Shown: positions 20,600 to 31,244 of the stretch, one piece after another
Layout of the letters: every line of letters starts with the position of its first letter
Position numbering within the stretch: position 1 is the stretch's first letter
Source of the DNA: Phytophthora sp. 'mugwort'
Taxonomy: Eukaryota > Oomycota > Peronosporomycetes > Peronosporales > Peronosporaceae
DNA length: 64,000 nt
Assembly (NCBI GenBank): GCA_033558025.1
Contig: JAUCEF010000008.1
Span: 620,001 to 684,000 of the forward strand
Direction of reading: 5' to 3'
The notes under the pieces: generated by a model
The model's database searches: none
The model's input: only the letters and a program-made list of their open reading frames with translations
What the model was told of the DNA's origin: nothing
Made by a program: the position numbers and the translations under genes

Positions 20600-23018
20600 A
20601 TAGGGATTCGGTTAATTGGCGCAGCAAGATGGCCTCGGCCATGGTGGGTTTAGAGAACTCGTCCAAAAGATATATCGTCTGTTCCCCTTACGTAACAGTA
20701 TTTTCGATATCCATTCGAACGGAGGAACTCATGCCGTGGGGAAGAAGCGATCGCCGTCCGATAACGGAATCGGCGGGTCAGTAATGCCTCGTGTCAACGA
20801 CGACGTGGAACTTGTCCTTTCAGATAGCATCGACAGACCAGGCAAATCAAGCAGAATAGGCCATGACGTCTCCGACTACGTACCTTCGCTGAAAGAGATC
20901 CAGTTCAGATCGTGGGGAGATATTCACGTGTTCATGGAGGCCTATCAGTTTCTCCGGTAGGTATCAAATTTATTTTCAGTACATCGCCAATTTTCTGACA
21001 TGGCTATCTGTGTAATTTATTTAGATTTTGTGTCAGAGTCAATACTACGGCTGCTCATGAGCGTAATGCGAAGATAGACATGTCGAAAAGGCGACAAGCA
21101 CTGTAATTCCTGATCAATTCGGGTACTACGTGGATACTCTAGTTTTCACGCATAACGAAAAGTACAAGGCTCGCAGGAAGGGGAAGCGACTTTGCCAAGA
21201 GTCAAGATAGATGGGTTGTACAGCCCAGGTACAGATCTATGCATGGAGTTGTTCGTACTATTCGCGCGCGATTGGTGTCAGACGGTCTCAATAACGATGA
21301 AACGGATACTGTGGCTACCAGATGGGCATACTGGATTGAATCAGGCACGATTCGGTGCTGGATAGGTACGATTAGCGTTGGAATTTGCCGGATTGGCTAC
21401 GAAGGTTTTGTATTGGTTTGTCTACACGTTTTGCGATTAATATGGTGGCGAGGCTTAACGACGAGGCAGTAGGGATGTTTGGTATCTGCGTCACCGTGAA
21501 CAATTTTCTTCACAACATCCAGTCGGCGAAGCCATCGTATACCCAGTAGACATCATTCCGCACAGATATCGCGCCTGCTGTGCTACAAACGGTGGATGAG
21601 TTACGGAAGTCGGAAGCAAAGAAAACAGGCATTCGCGAGTACATTTATCGAGAATTGAGACTGCAATCCAACCAACCGTGATGTGCACAATATCATTTAT
21701 CGACTGAAGGAGGCTGATAAAGTCCTAGGACGAACTACAAGCTCGAAACGGACAAATGCATGAATGACTGTGTTTGGTGAAGACGAAGGAAACCTGGGTC
21801 GTATTTACATCGATCTCTTAGGCAAGAAGGGTACTTTCCAGCTGAGTTTGAATGAATAGTTACACTTTACGGTCAGCTAACACGTTTTGTTTTGCTTCTG
21901 GTTATTGCAACATGTATTACGCTTCCCTGAAGTTATCATGATCGACGCAACCCATGGCACTAATGCTGCTAAGTTCAAGGTGTTTCTTTATGACCCACGA
22001 TGCGTTTGGGCATGGATAGTTTGTTCATCATGCTCTAGTTCAGGACGAACGTCGTATAACGTTGCTGACGGCATTTGAAGAGCTCAAGAAGAACAACCCA
22101 GCGTGGGTTAAAGTCCACTGCATCTGGATTGGCAAAGATCTTACCGAGATGTCCGTTCCGGAGAATTCCTTCCCGGGCACTACTATCCTGCTCTGTCAAT
22201 TCCACGCCCTCAAGTACCTCCGCGAAGAAATACCTTTTTGGACTACAGATTACCTCCATGTAAAAGATCAACTGCGGGGTACGATGAGCTCACTTGTGTA
22301 CGCGGGAACGGAGCTGGGGTACGAGGAACATCGGACGTACCAGCGGCTACTTACTAACATGGGCAAAACGGCATCAACCGGGCCATCAATCAACTTAAAC
22401 GAAGGCAATATTCGAGATTGCATTGGTGAAGAAACGTTACAGGTGAACCTCGCGATGAGGCTTTATCGACCCATCGATTTGAGATGTACCTAAGAAGCAA
22501 TTAGGTCGCGAATTATGGTGTGGCTACAAATGCCAAAATGCTGTTGCTTTTGGGAACAACACCAACAATCGGCTCGAATCACCGTGGAAATAACTGAAGG
22601 AGTGGTTCGATTCATTTATAGATTGGACGAACGCATTGCGTCGACTATGTACTACAAGACTCTGCAAAAAAAGTTTCGAAAATCTCGACTGCATATAAAC
22701 CAGAGTACGATCCCGAAATGTCAGTCGTCGCTAATATTGTAAGCGAGCATGATTGCACGCGAAGGGCCTATTACAGATCATGAGAGGGACAGGTCACTCC
22801 AAGGTTAGACGAGGTTTTTCAAAGAGATCACATGTGTAGGTTTTGTATGGTCGATCTCATCTGCTCCATTCATTTGACATTGTTCGTTTTCAAGAACGCA
22901 ACCAACGCCTTTAGATGGGTCCCCGCCGACACCCAACAGCACGCACGTCCCGCAACGACTACGCAAACGAACCAGGAAGCACTCCTGCACGTATGCGCAC
23001 CCGCCGCCACGACGCCCC

Positions 23019-23360
23019 GCACTTAGAACAAGCGGAGGCTTTCATCCGCTCAAGCCCACCAATGACAACACTTATATACCTGGAGCAGGAGGCAGCATTG
23101 TTCGTCATCACGACGATTCTCGTGCACTTGAAGCAGGAGGATCGGCTTGTCCGCACATCGTTGCCGCGACGACGTCCGTGCACCTGAAGAAGACGGCGGC
23201 GTTGTACCAGCGGTTGAAGGAGGCGGTGGATCGAACACACACCGTCGCTGCAACGCCCGCGCACCTGGAGCAGGCGGGTGCTGCTCCGCACAACCGCTGC
23301 CACTACGGCATTGCTGTTCCACCAGCTGGAGGAGGCGCTCGTGCAGTTGGAGAAGGCGGA
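23019..23360 (+). repeat. Imperfect repeats encoding HLEQA-type units
   Basis: Copies of a CACCTGGAGCAGGCGG-like motif occur near 23019, 23077, 23127, 23178, 23262 and 23344 (spacing 50-84 nt). Translated, they give HLEQAEA, YLEQEAA, HLKQEDR, HLKKTAA and HLEQAGA, with one frame change after the third. They lie inside the nested MULE upstream of its transposase. Confidence 0.5.
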
Positions 23361-23800
23361 GGTGGAGGTGCGCACACGCACCAGCAATACATCGATGTGG
23401 AGTCTGGCGCTGAATTCTGCGTGAGGACTCGTCACTATCGAAAGTGCTGCTGTTATGGGCTGATAGCGCTCATAGACGCAGCCCCCGCCATACCGCCCTT
23501 CGTCTTAAGGTTGTGAAGTTGACGAAGGTGGAGCGCGTGGGGGAACCCTTACCAGTGGCGACGTACATGTTGTTCCTGTTGGTGAAGACGAGTGTGGTAG
23601 AACCGGCCACTTTGCAGGTGATCAAGCGTCGCTGCGTTTGATGGAGATGAAGATAGTGGCACTGCTTGCAGTGATGGCGTCGACGCGGAGGAAAGGAAGA
23701 ACAGGCGTCGCCACGTACGGACGCCGCGCCGTGGGACACTGGGGTTGACAGTTCATCGACCCGCTTATTGTAGACCAAGGGGCAGCGCTCCGCTTCGGCT

Positions 23801-23882
23801 TCGTCGGTCCATCGAGCTTTTTTGCGTACAGGTGCATCGCCACACGATGCCCTGTACGCAAAAAAGCTCGATGGACCGACGA
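23801..23882. repeat. Perfect 32-bp inverted repeat (hairpin)
   Basis: Arms 23801-23832 and 23851-23882 are exact reverse complements, separated by 18 nt that can themselves pair partly (GCATCG / CGATGC). It is immediately followed by a second hairpin at 23882-23902 with 9-bp arms (AGATACAAC / GTTGTATCT) and a GAA loop. Both lie at the 5' edge of the nested MULE transposase frame. Confidence 0.9.
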
Positions 23883-25157
23883 GATACAACGAAGTTGTAT
23901 CTCAACGGCAACGAGTACACGCGCGCTACCGTCAGGTCAAGATAACGTACCGGTGCAGTTTTTATCGTAGTCAGAGCGGCCGGGCCAAATTTATCGCATC
24001 GGTAATAGACTATGATTCTGCCAACAGCATCCCGCACCCCTCTGACCGCTTACGGATCTCAACGGAATGGGGCTCTTGACGTCACGGCAGCAATGAAGCG
24101 TGAAGTCGACAACACGGCGACATCTACGGTAGTAACTCCACTCCAAATCTGGGATGAGATAAGCGCCAAGTACTATAGGACGACCGAGACTAACACTGCC
24201 GCTCGTGGAATAACAAGAGGTCAAGTTATTAAGCGAGTCGGCCACGCACGCGAGTTACACTACGGAACGGACGTTTACGGCCCAGTCGAAGTACCAGCCT
24301 TCGTGAACACCAACAACAGCAGCTTGTTGTTCTTGCAGTTCCGCTGGGCATCATGAACGTAGAGTTGGACCGGGTAATCGGCATGGCGTACCCCTCCCTA
24401 CTGAATTTGCTTCAGTACGAGAATATCACGCTATTTGTGGATGGCACATTCCGCTGCGCGCCGGACCAATTTGCTCAGTGCGTTGTGGTAATGGTCTACG
24501 ATCGAGATACCAAGCTCTACGTCCCGGTCTTCTTCGTGCTTCGCTCGGCCAAGAACTACGACACGTATTGGAACTTGCTCCAGTTTGTCCCGAATGCGAG
24601 TTGGGAGGCCCTTAAGATAAATAAGGTCGTGTGCAATTTCGAAGCAGCCCTCAAGCAGCAATCATCGGTTGCATGTTTTATTTCAAACAAGCAAACAAGC
24701 GTCGAATGTTGAAATATCGATTGTAAAAAACCTGGTGATGGTTGTGATGCTGCCAGTGATGCCCATCGCGGTCGACTAAAAATGAACTAAAATCGAGCCA
24801 AAGGACATTGATTGGGTCGCGAATGCTGTTCAGGAGCAATGCGCGGAGGGCAAAATCATACACTCTAGTGGCAAATGGGATTCGTTTTGGAAATACTTCG
24901 AGTGAACGTTGCCGAAGCTGCTGTCACAAATGTGCACGGCTACATCAATAGCGTTGTTGCGAGGACTAACAACCCGCTCGAGCGATTTGATCGCGCCAAA
25001 ATGCAGCGTTCGGAACCCCGATCCGGTGCTGCCCCGATTCAATCAGACCGTGGGGGATATCTCACGTCGTCGCGTCCAGCTTCGGGAAGGCAGTAGCCTC
25101 GGCAGGGCAAAACCACCGAACCGTATTAAGCGGTACGGTATGAACTCCCGTATCTAG
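23880..25157 (+). pseudogene. MULE transposase relic of the nested element
   Basis: A different MULE family from copies A and B. Zinc-finger-like N-terminus at 23890-24030 (QVKITYRCSFYRSQSGRAKF), then ARGITRGQVIKRVGHAREL near 24205-24255 and YGPVEVPAFV near 24275. After a one-base frame change the catalytic domain runs 24353-24712 (LLQYENITLFVDGTFRCAPD; DRDTKLYVPVFFVLRSAKNY; TYWNLLQFV). Further downstream, in shifted frames, are WVANAVQEQCAEGKIIHSSG, KWDSFWKYFERT and VVARTNNPLERFDRAK (about 24815-25000). Stops at 24710 and in the linker show it is dead. Confidence 0.8.
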
Positions 25158-25895
25158 TCGAGCTGGCTAACGGTGTTGGCGAAGGAGCTCACGATGTAGT
25201 GTAAGCCTCTGCGTTGTGAATATAATGCCTTTGAGCTCGTGACCTATCGCTTGGTCTTGTACTCACTCTGCACGCGGCTCATACTGAGATCACATGAGCT
25301 AGAAACAAGACCTGCTTTTGTCTGTGACCTGCATCTGACGCTACCCTGCACGCAGATTCGATGCAATACCAGTACGCGAGACGTCGGCATACCCCTACCG
25401 TTTCTATGAAGCATTTCCGGATATATACTTCATCAAGATCGAATTGATGGAGGAAATGCACTTGATGAGACGCACACTGAGTACGTGGTGAACAAGATCA
25501 AGTGGGAACGCTTCTACTCATTTACGACCACGCAGTTGTTGCCGTGCCGCCACGTCTTCTTCATAAACTTTGCGCTACGAAAAGAAACGGTTATTCCGAC
25601 CCAACTACTACATCGAAGATGGTTGCTCTCTTCATTTTGCGCTGCAGTCAGCCTCCGGATCTGTCGCCTCCGTCATTAGAAGTCGACAACGTGATTGAGG
25701 AGGTCCAGACACCACGGAAGGCCAATAGGAGATACCGTGGTGCTAAAAGTGTAGCCAGCGCTATTTGTGATACGATGGCTGACCTGGACATGACTGCGTA
25801 TCGTACAGTAATGCAAGGGTTCCGCCAAGTCGTTGACACGTTTAAACAGCGTCAATTCGAATGCTATTTAACGTGTCGGGTCATACATAGTTAAT

Positions 25896-26760
25896 TCATG
25901 TCGAATGATACATACATATCCCCCCTCAGAGCTCGATATCACATCTCATCTCTTGTTATCGTCTCGGGGACTAAGCGGCAGGCTGTGTACGCTTATATTT
26001 TGTATACGGCTGACTGGCTTTGTATCTTTGGACGGGCCCCGGCGGGCACTAGATGGGTGTGATAGTCTCGTCACATTAGGAGTAGACGGGTGTAACACCA
26101 GGTGCTATCTAAGATAGACATCCTTGCCATCTTTAGGCGCAACCTCATGTCTAGATCACATTGCCGTTTGCCTGTCCGAGGTGGTATTGTAACAGATATA
26201 TCACTTGACCGCTTCGAACAGAGGTATGCTCCATATAAAAAAATGAGTACTACAGTATGGCTGGACGGTGGTACCCTGTCGCATGCACGTGAATATGATA
26301 CAATCTGTTTTTAACAAGGCCTTGTTGCACAGAAAATATCTGGATTTTGCCCATTACCTACTCCTTGCGAACTTTGGTGTGCATCATGTTGCTACCCGGT
26401 AGGCAGACACCTCATTCTTCGTTGTCGACCTCAAAGTCGATCTGAATTGAAAGTCCATTTAACTGCTGTAAGTGCTCGTCTATGTCCGAGGATATTGCAC
26501 GAGTAAATCTTTGCTATGACAATCGCTGTTTTGAATGTGTACTAATGTTACAAGCAACTTAGTCAGACGTCCCGGTGCGACCACGATACACATACCGTAT
26601 TCCTTCTGTGCTTACTGACGGGCACTCATTACTGACAATCCAAACAGCCAATCACAAGTCAAAGATTGCGGTACCGTTGTGCCTTATGTGCTAACCTACA
26701 GATTCAGCGAGGGACAGAAAACGTACCGCATTCTTCGACTGGCTGCGATTCTACAGCACC
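25896..26760. other. Stretch without a recognisable gene
   Basis: Short open frames only, the longest about 70 codons, with no motif. Probably contains the 3' end of MULE copy B and the 5' end of the following pogo-type element, but I could not place either border. Confidence 0.3.
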
Positions 26761-26989
26761 AAAGGCGGTAATGGCTAACCGGGAGCTGCCGCAAGAAGCT
26801 GAAGCACAGGCGCGCTAGCTTCACGGACCGGCACAAACTGGAGGTGGTGCTTCATTTCAATAGCTGCAAGAAAAGAGCAGAGCCTCTGTATTTCTTTTAC
26901 TCTAACTTATCGGATAATGCAAAAGAGCAACGACGTAAACCCATCTATTAGTAGCGGAAAGAGTTGTCGGTGCTTGAAGACGCTGTAAG

Positions 26990-28970
26990 AGCGCAACGGA
27001 GGCGGATATGAAGTACGTGCGAGCACCTGGAATCGCCACCTTTCTACCCAAAGAAGCTGAAGTATCGCTAGTACAGTGGATCAACCTGCTGCAGAAGGAC
27101 GGTGTGCCCGTCAGTGCCACCATGTATGTCTCAGGATGCTGAGTTAGCAGAAGGCCCTCTCTATTATTTTGTGAAGGTAACTTTCTGTTTGGTGGTAGTA
27201 CACCATTCAAATCGTGAATATGGGTGTCGGAAGCACAGAAGGAATACGGTATCGACGGAAGATACGGCATGTACGATGGTTATGGCCTATACCACTCTTG
27301 TCAAATCTTCCGGACCATTCACTAAAGACACATTTTGTTTACCAATCGCAGTCGGACTATAAACGGATGGCTTTCCGTGTCTGACATTGTGCCCTCTTCT
27401 GTCAAAATATTTTCGAGATGGAATGTGGCATCAGCGGGTGTCCTCGGCCCGAGACGACACATGTATGCTGTGTGTTGCGAAGGTGCCTCCCATCACATTT
27501 GCTCCAACGACGACCTCAACATTTTAGGCATCGAAGCAGATCTAGATGTCCCTTTTTGTTCTGTTTCTTATTTATGTATGTTGAAGCTGAGAATAAAGTG
27601 CAAGTACGGAAAACACATGGCGTCATCGCCGACGTCACGCATACAAGCTTAAGCGCGAAGTGAGGCTAGAGTGAAGTGTATGTCAACCCACGCTGCATAG
27701 GAAAAACACGGTGTACCCCGCAGGACCATATGAAACTGGGAGTAGGACAGCGAAGCCATTGTTTCGTTCGAGGGATCAGAGGCAGCATGCCCTAGAAGAG
27801 CTGATATTATCCCATTTGCCGTTGGCCTTGTGACGTGTAAGAAAGTCGAGAAAATGTATTTTGCGCTCTTCCTCCGAGATTTCTTCTGTTAAAACGTAAC
27901 TAATTTATATGTTTAAATTTAAGTCCTTTGCACTGTGAACTTGATTCAGGTTATCAAAATTATGCATGCAGAGTGACTACAAAATTACACTTTCCAACAA
28001 CAACAAATCCCTGTTTAGTACCCTTATCAAGTTGCTGCAACATTTCGCTCTGCGTCATGGCTACTTGAACAAAACCCCACCCAATGCCTCCGTAAGAACT
28101 TGCCGTATTTTCGTCATAGTAACGAATTTATAATTGTGTGTTGATTATTACGTTGTAGCTTCCTTAACTTGAACTTTTAAAATTCAGCACGAGTTTAGCA
28201 GCAAGTTTTGGAATATGTTTTTGGAAATTTACGCGCCTAGCCAGATTTACAACGCAGATGAAATGGGTGTGTGCTTCAAAATGCCGAACGCAAAGCAAAG
28301 ATTCGAGCCGAAAAAGGAAAGTCAGGGAAAATTACTGCTAATGCCAAGCACCCAGCTCGCTTAACAGCACTATTGACGTTTCGTGCAGATGGTAAAAAAA
28401 AACACTTTTGCTCAGAATTGGTTTAATTGATGTTTTCTATATTTTCATTTGGTGCATGTAGAAGAAACTACCTTTTCATTTTAAAGGTGGTGCCGAACGG
28501 AATAAATAAAACAAATTAGCTGTAAAAATATCCGAAGGGTATGATATATATATACTAGGTGCGCTATTGGTTTGTTGGGAGAATACTTAATATTTCATGC
28601 AAGTCATTTGTATTGTGCACAGGAGAATGCAAATATGAACGAGCTGATTTGGCACCGGTACCTCAGAGAGCTACTCATATTCGACATAGAAGAACCCGCG
28701 GCTCTCTTGGTGGATAGCTTAGACTGCCACGTCTCAGAAGAGTCCCAAACACTGCTTGAGTTGTTTGTTGCAACCCCTCCCCCCGAAGTCGACATCCGTG
28801 TGTCAGCCATTTGACGTCGGAGTGGTGGATCCGATTAAGTCAATGTTGAGAATAGAGTGGCTAACAGAAGACACTCCTAAGGATGCAACGGCCCATACAG
28901 AAAAGGCGCACTATGGTTGACAGGGTGATAAAGCGCTGGATGACATTCCCCTTCGCCGAGCTCTAAATTG
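26990..28970 (+). pseudogene. pogo/Tigger-type transposase relic
   Basis: The DNA-binding half appears at 27008-27125 (MKYVRAPGIATFLPKEAEVS, LVQWINLLQKDGVPVSATM). A middle block IYNADEMGVCFKMPNAKQRF, carrying the first catalytic Asp region, lies at about 28248-28310. The C-terminal catalytic region at 28600-28840 reads WHRYLRELLIFDIEEPAALL and VDSLDCHVSEESQT, then after a frame change CQPFDVGVVDPIKSM. These correspond to the D-D-D signature of pogo/Tigger elements. It is a different subfamily from the relic at 744-2097. Stops and at least two frameshifts make it non-functional. Confidence 0.78.
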
Positions 28971-29492
28971 AAGCTTTTCTTTTGCATTTCTTGAAGTTAG
29001 ATGGTCAATCCTATTGACGTCTATTCGTCAAAACTATGCGAATTAGTAACCAATCAGGGTGGTAAGCCATAACTAACATCCTTTGTAGTCTGCGCTTGCA
29101 CAGCGTTCTTGTATAGGACAGCGTTTCTGGCCACAAGCCATGTCTTCCGTCGATATCTGTAACAGCTCTGGAATAAAGCCAAAGAACTGTGAAATGATTC
29201 TTGTGCTTCTCTACATGTATTTAGACTTTTATTTTCTAGATCGGAGGATGGCACCGACTTCTAGTAACTGAAGTATGTTGACAGACTTGACAGGCCTCGT
29301 TATAATGCTCTTGCCCGCGCGAAGGGATCCTTCGAGCTGAAAGAACTGCTGTTAAACACGATCATTTGGCCGAATCCCTCCTTGTAGGGCCAAACCTTGA
29401 TTGCTTAACAAGTAAATTTTGATATTGAATAATAAAATATTGTCTGGATACAGCACATGCACTACAGTAATGCTAGAAGGTAGGCGGAGGCC
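28971..29492. other. Stretch without a recognisable gene
   Basis: Mostly AT-rich with short frames on both strands. No repeat or motif seen. Confidence 0.3.
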
Positions 29493-30348
29493 GCTAACTA
29501 CAGGCAGCTAATCTTAGCGACAGGCAGTGTCTACACAGACACTGCGCAAGCTGTGCGTCATTTTGTAAGAGAGGTCGATATTCATTCTTGTGGACTACAT
29601 CATTCAGCAAGATACCGCGGCGCTCCTTCTGCTTTTCGGCCGTTGCTGTGTGCGTGTGCGCCGGACACGCGCGAGCCGGAAGGAGCAGCTGCACGCGCAG
29701 CCGCTGCTGTGCATGAGAATGAGCGCCGACGAGCGAGGTAGTCATGAGCAGCATCGACCAAGCGCGATAAACGGTGACATAGGGGTCCTGCAGGCGATCG
29801 CCTTGTACGTGTAGCATGCAAGACAGCAACGCGTCCACGTTATCTAGTAGTGAATCCGTTCAGTAAATCTGAATATGTTCGAGTTAAACTGAAATTTACA
29901 TTTAAAACATCTCGAACGGATTTGGAACTACTCGACTGGATTTGACACTACTCGAATGGATCCAGAACTACTCGATCACGCTTGCGAGTTTGGTAGCGTC
30001 CCACCGTTGTTGTCAAGTATACGGACAAGCCCCTCGTGATAGAGGTTTTGGTTCTCGAACCTGTGTGGAGAAATTGAATGATTCGCCGATAGCAGTGACT
30101 ACCAGCCTACTAATCTCAGTATGGGTACGCTTGCAAAATTACCTTTTGAAGAGGGCAACGAACCGTTATTTCAAAACCTGATGGAACCCTGTGTATGCTT
30201 TTGGTCAGTAAAAAGCTAGAAGACAAGTGGACCTTTTGCTACACCTATGTCCATTTTCAACTAGAGACACACTCGCCCGCCTTTGTAATCTGATGTGTGT
30301 TTCAGTATGGTAGGTGCCTGTCGCTAAGATTAGCTGCCTGTCGTTAGC
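29493..30348. mobile_element. Unclassified terminal-inverted-repeat element, about 856 bp
   Basis: The ends 29493-29526 and 30315-30348 are inverted repeats matching at 33 of 34 positions (outer end GCTAACGACAGGCAGC, inner end TCTTAGCGACAGGCA). Each end itself contains a partial direct repeat of GCTAA...GACAGGCA. The interior has no transposase, one C/G-rich stretch near 29600-29730, and a 20-bp tandem repeat. It resembles a non-autonomous DNA transposon. I could not assign a superfamily or a convincing target duplication. Confidence 0.65.
29918..29977 (+). repeat. Three tandem 20-bp units
   Basis: Units start GGATTTGGAACTACTCGACT, GGATTTGACACTACTCGAAT and GGATCCAGAACTACTCGATC. They lie near the middle of the terminal-inverted-repeat element and are preceded by a partial copy (ATCTCGAAC). 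Confidence 0.85.
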
Positions 30349-30474
30349 TGCTCCCAAGGTAGTCTTGTTCATTTCCCGTCTTATGGCCAATATAACCTGA
30401 AAAGGTAAAATCTTTGCAAAGGGGATAGGGTTAAAGGCATTATTTGGATAGCCGCTGATTCCACCGTTCCTGTC

Positions 30475-30519
30475 TCTCGAGCTCCACTTAAATGGTGAAG
30501 ATTAAAGTGGAGCTCGAGA
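30475..30519. repeat. Hairpin with perfect 15-bp arms
   Basis: TCTCGAGCTCCACTT (30475-30489) and its exact complement AAGTGGAGCTCGAGA (30505-30519) flank a 15-nt loop. Similarity continues about 10 nt further out with mismatches, so the inverted repeat may be the end of a small foldback element. Confidence 0.7.
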
Positions 30520-30599
30520 AACGGGACGGTCGAATTGTGCGTGTAAATTGATTAAGTGGATATGGATGGAACGCTAAACGTAGAAATGAAGAATGAAAA

Positions 30600-31120
30600 C
30601 GAAAAGGGAAGCGTTCCTCAGGGGTGATATCACTTGGCCCTTGTGGGATTCCGGAGGAACAGTCTCGGACGACTGTTCTTGAGCGTCGGCATCGGTGGAA
30701 GCAGGAGAAGCCTTGTCTTCGAGTTTGGAGTCTCGTGAGAGTCGACTCCGTCGACCTTTCCCGCACTGGCCTCGACTTACTCGTCGTCGTCTTCGTCGCT
30801 GCCGTTGTCGTCTTTGTCGTCGTCAGCGTTGTCTTGCTCTTCGCCACCCTCGTAGTCTTCGTCGTCCGCGGCGTCTTCTTCGTCGGAATCGGATTCGGTG
30901 AGACCGTGCGTGAAGACCCGTTTGGGAAGAAGAACGGTGTGATGCGACGATAGGGGCTGCCGGAGCTAACGCAGAGTAGTCACCGTCTTCCTCGAAGTCA
31001 GAGTCGCCTTCGACGACCTTAGAAGCCTTGAAAAAATTGATATCTTCATCGAAACATACGCTGCTACAATAGCATGGAGAGACCGACCACAAAACAGCAA
31101 GATGGTTTCGTCGGCATTTC
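30600..31120 (-). pseudogene. Acidic low-complexity coding remnant
   Basis: The minus strand encodes an unbroken acidic run in one frame (ESDSDEEDAADDEDYEGGEE, then Asp/Asn-rich) preceded in another frame by FKASKVVEGDSDFEEDGDYS. The same bases read in neighbouring frames give Arg- or Thr/Lys-rich shadows. It looks like the tail of a nuclear or transposon-encoded protein, but no domain is recognisable and the frame breaks twice. Confidence 0.35.
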
Positions 31121-31244
31121 AAGCTCGCTATGATGCTGGGGGATGAAATACGCTGGCTTTGTCATGGAGAAGAGCGCCTCATGGCCTCTCGGCTGTTTGA
31201 CAACAGCAAAATTAACGCCGTAGCAAAGGCACAGCTGTTGCTTA

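Larger units (their letters stand above)
22764..25346. mobile_element. Second MULE nested inside MULE copy B
   Basis: The host transposase is interrupted between YDPEMSVVANIVSEH and its SWIM finger part. At the break the host repeats TGCACGC (22754-22760 and 25347-25353), followed by GAA and AGA respectively, giving an imperfect 9-10 bp target duplication of the length MULEs make. The inserted DNA starts GGG and ends CCC and carries its own MULE transposase. The terminal inverted repeats are weak, so the exact ends are inferred. Confidence 0.65.
20600..25895 (+). pseudogene. Mutator-like (MULE) transposase relic, copy B, split by a nested element
   Basis: Plus-strand MULE of the same family as 3170-4560. 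The N-terminal part, 20616-20958, ends EIQFRSWGDIHVFMEAYQFL. A FAR1-like zinc-binding region follows at about 21050-21230 (YYVDTLVFTHNEKYKARRKG). Next come VDELRKSEAKKTGIREYIYR near 21590-21650, catalytic IDATHGTNAAKFK near 21940, MTHDAFGHG, FEELKKNNPAWVKVHCIWIG at 22075-22135, CQFHALKYLREEI near 22200-22230, NNTNNRLE near 22560, and YDPEMSVVANIVSEH near 22700-22750. The sequence then breaks at about 22755. It resumes at about 25350 with YRFYEAFPDIYFIKIEL and a SWIM zinc finger (LLPCRHVFFINFALRKETVI) and ends near 25893. Multiple stops and frameshifts are present. Confidence 0.8.

Noticed and set aside
29918..29977. CRISPR-like array
   Set aside because: Units are adjacent without spacers, only three, and the genome is eukaryotic.
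30600..31060. Arg-rich or Thr/Lys-rich proteins in overlapping frames
   Set aside because: They are alternative readings of one GAC/GAA-rich repeat stretch. Only the acidic frame looks coding.
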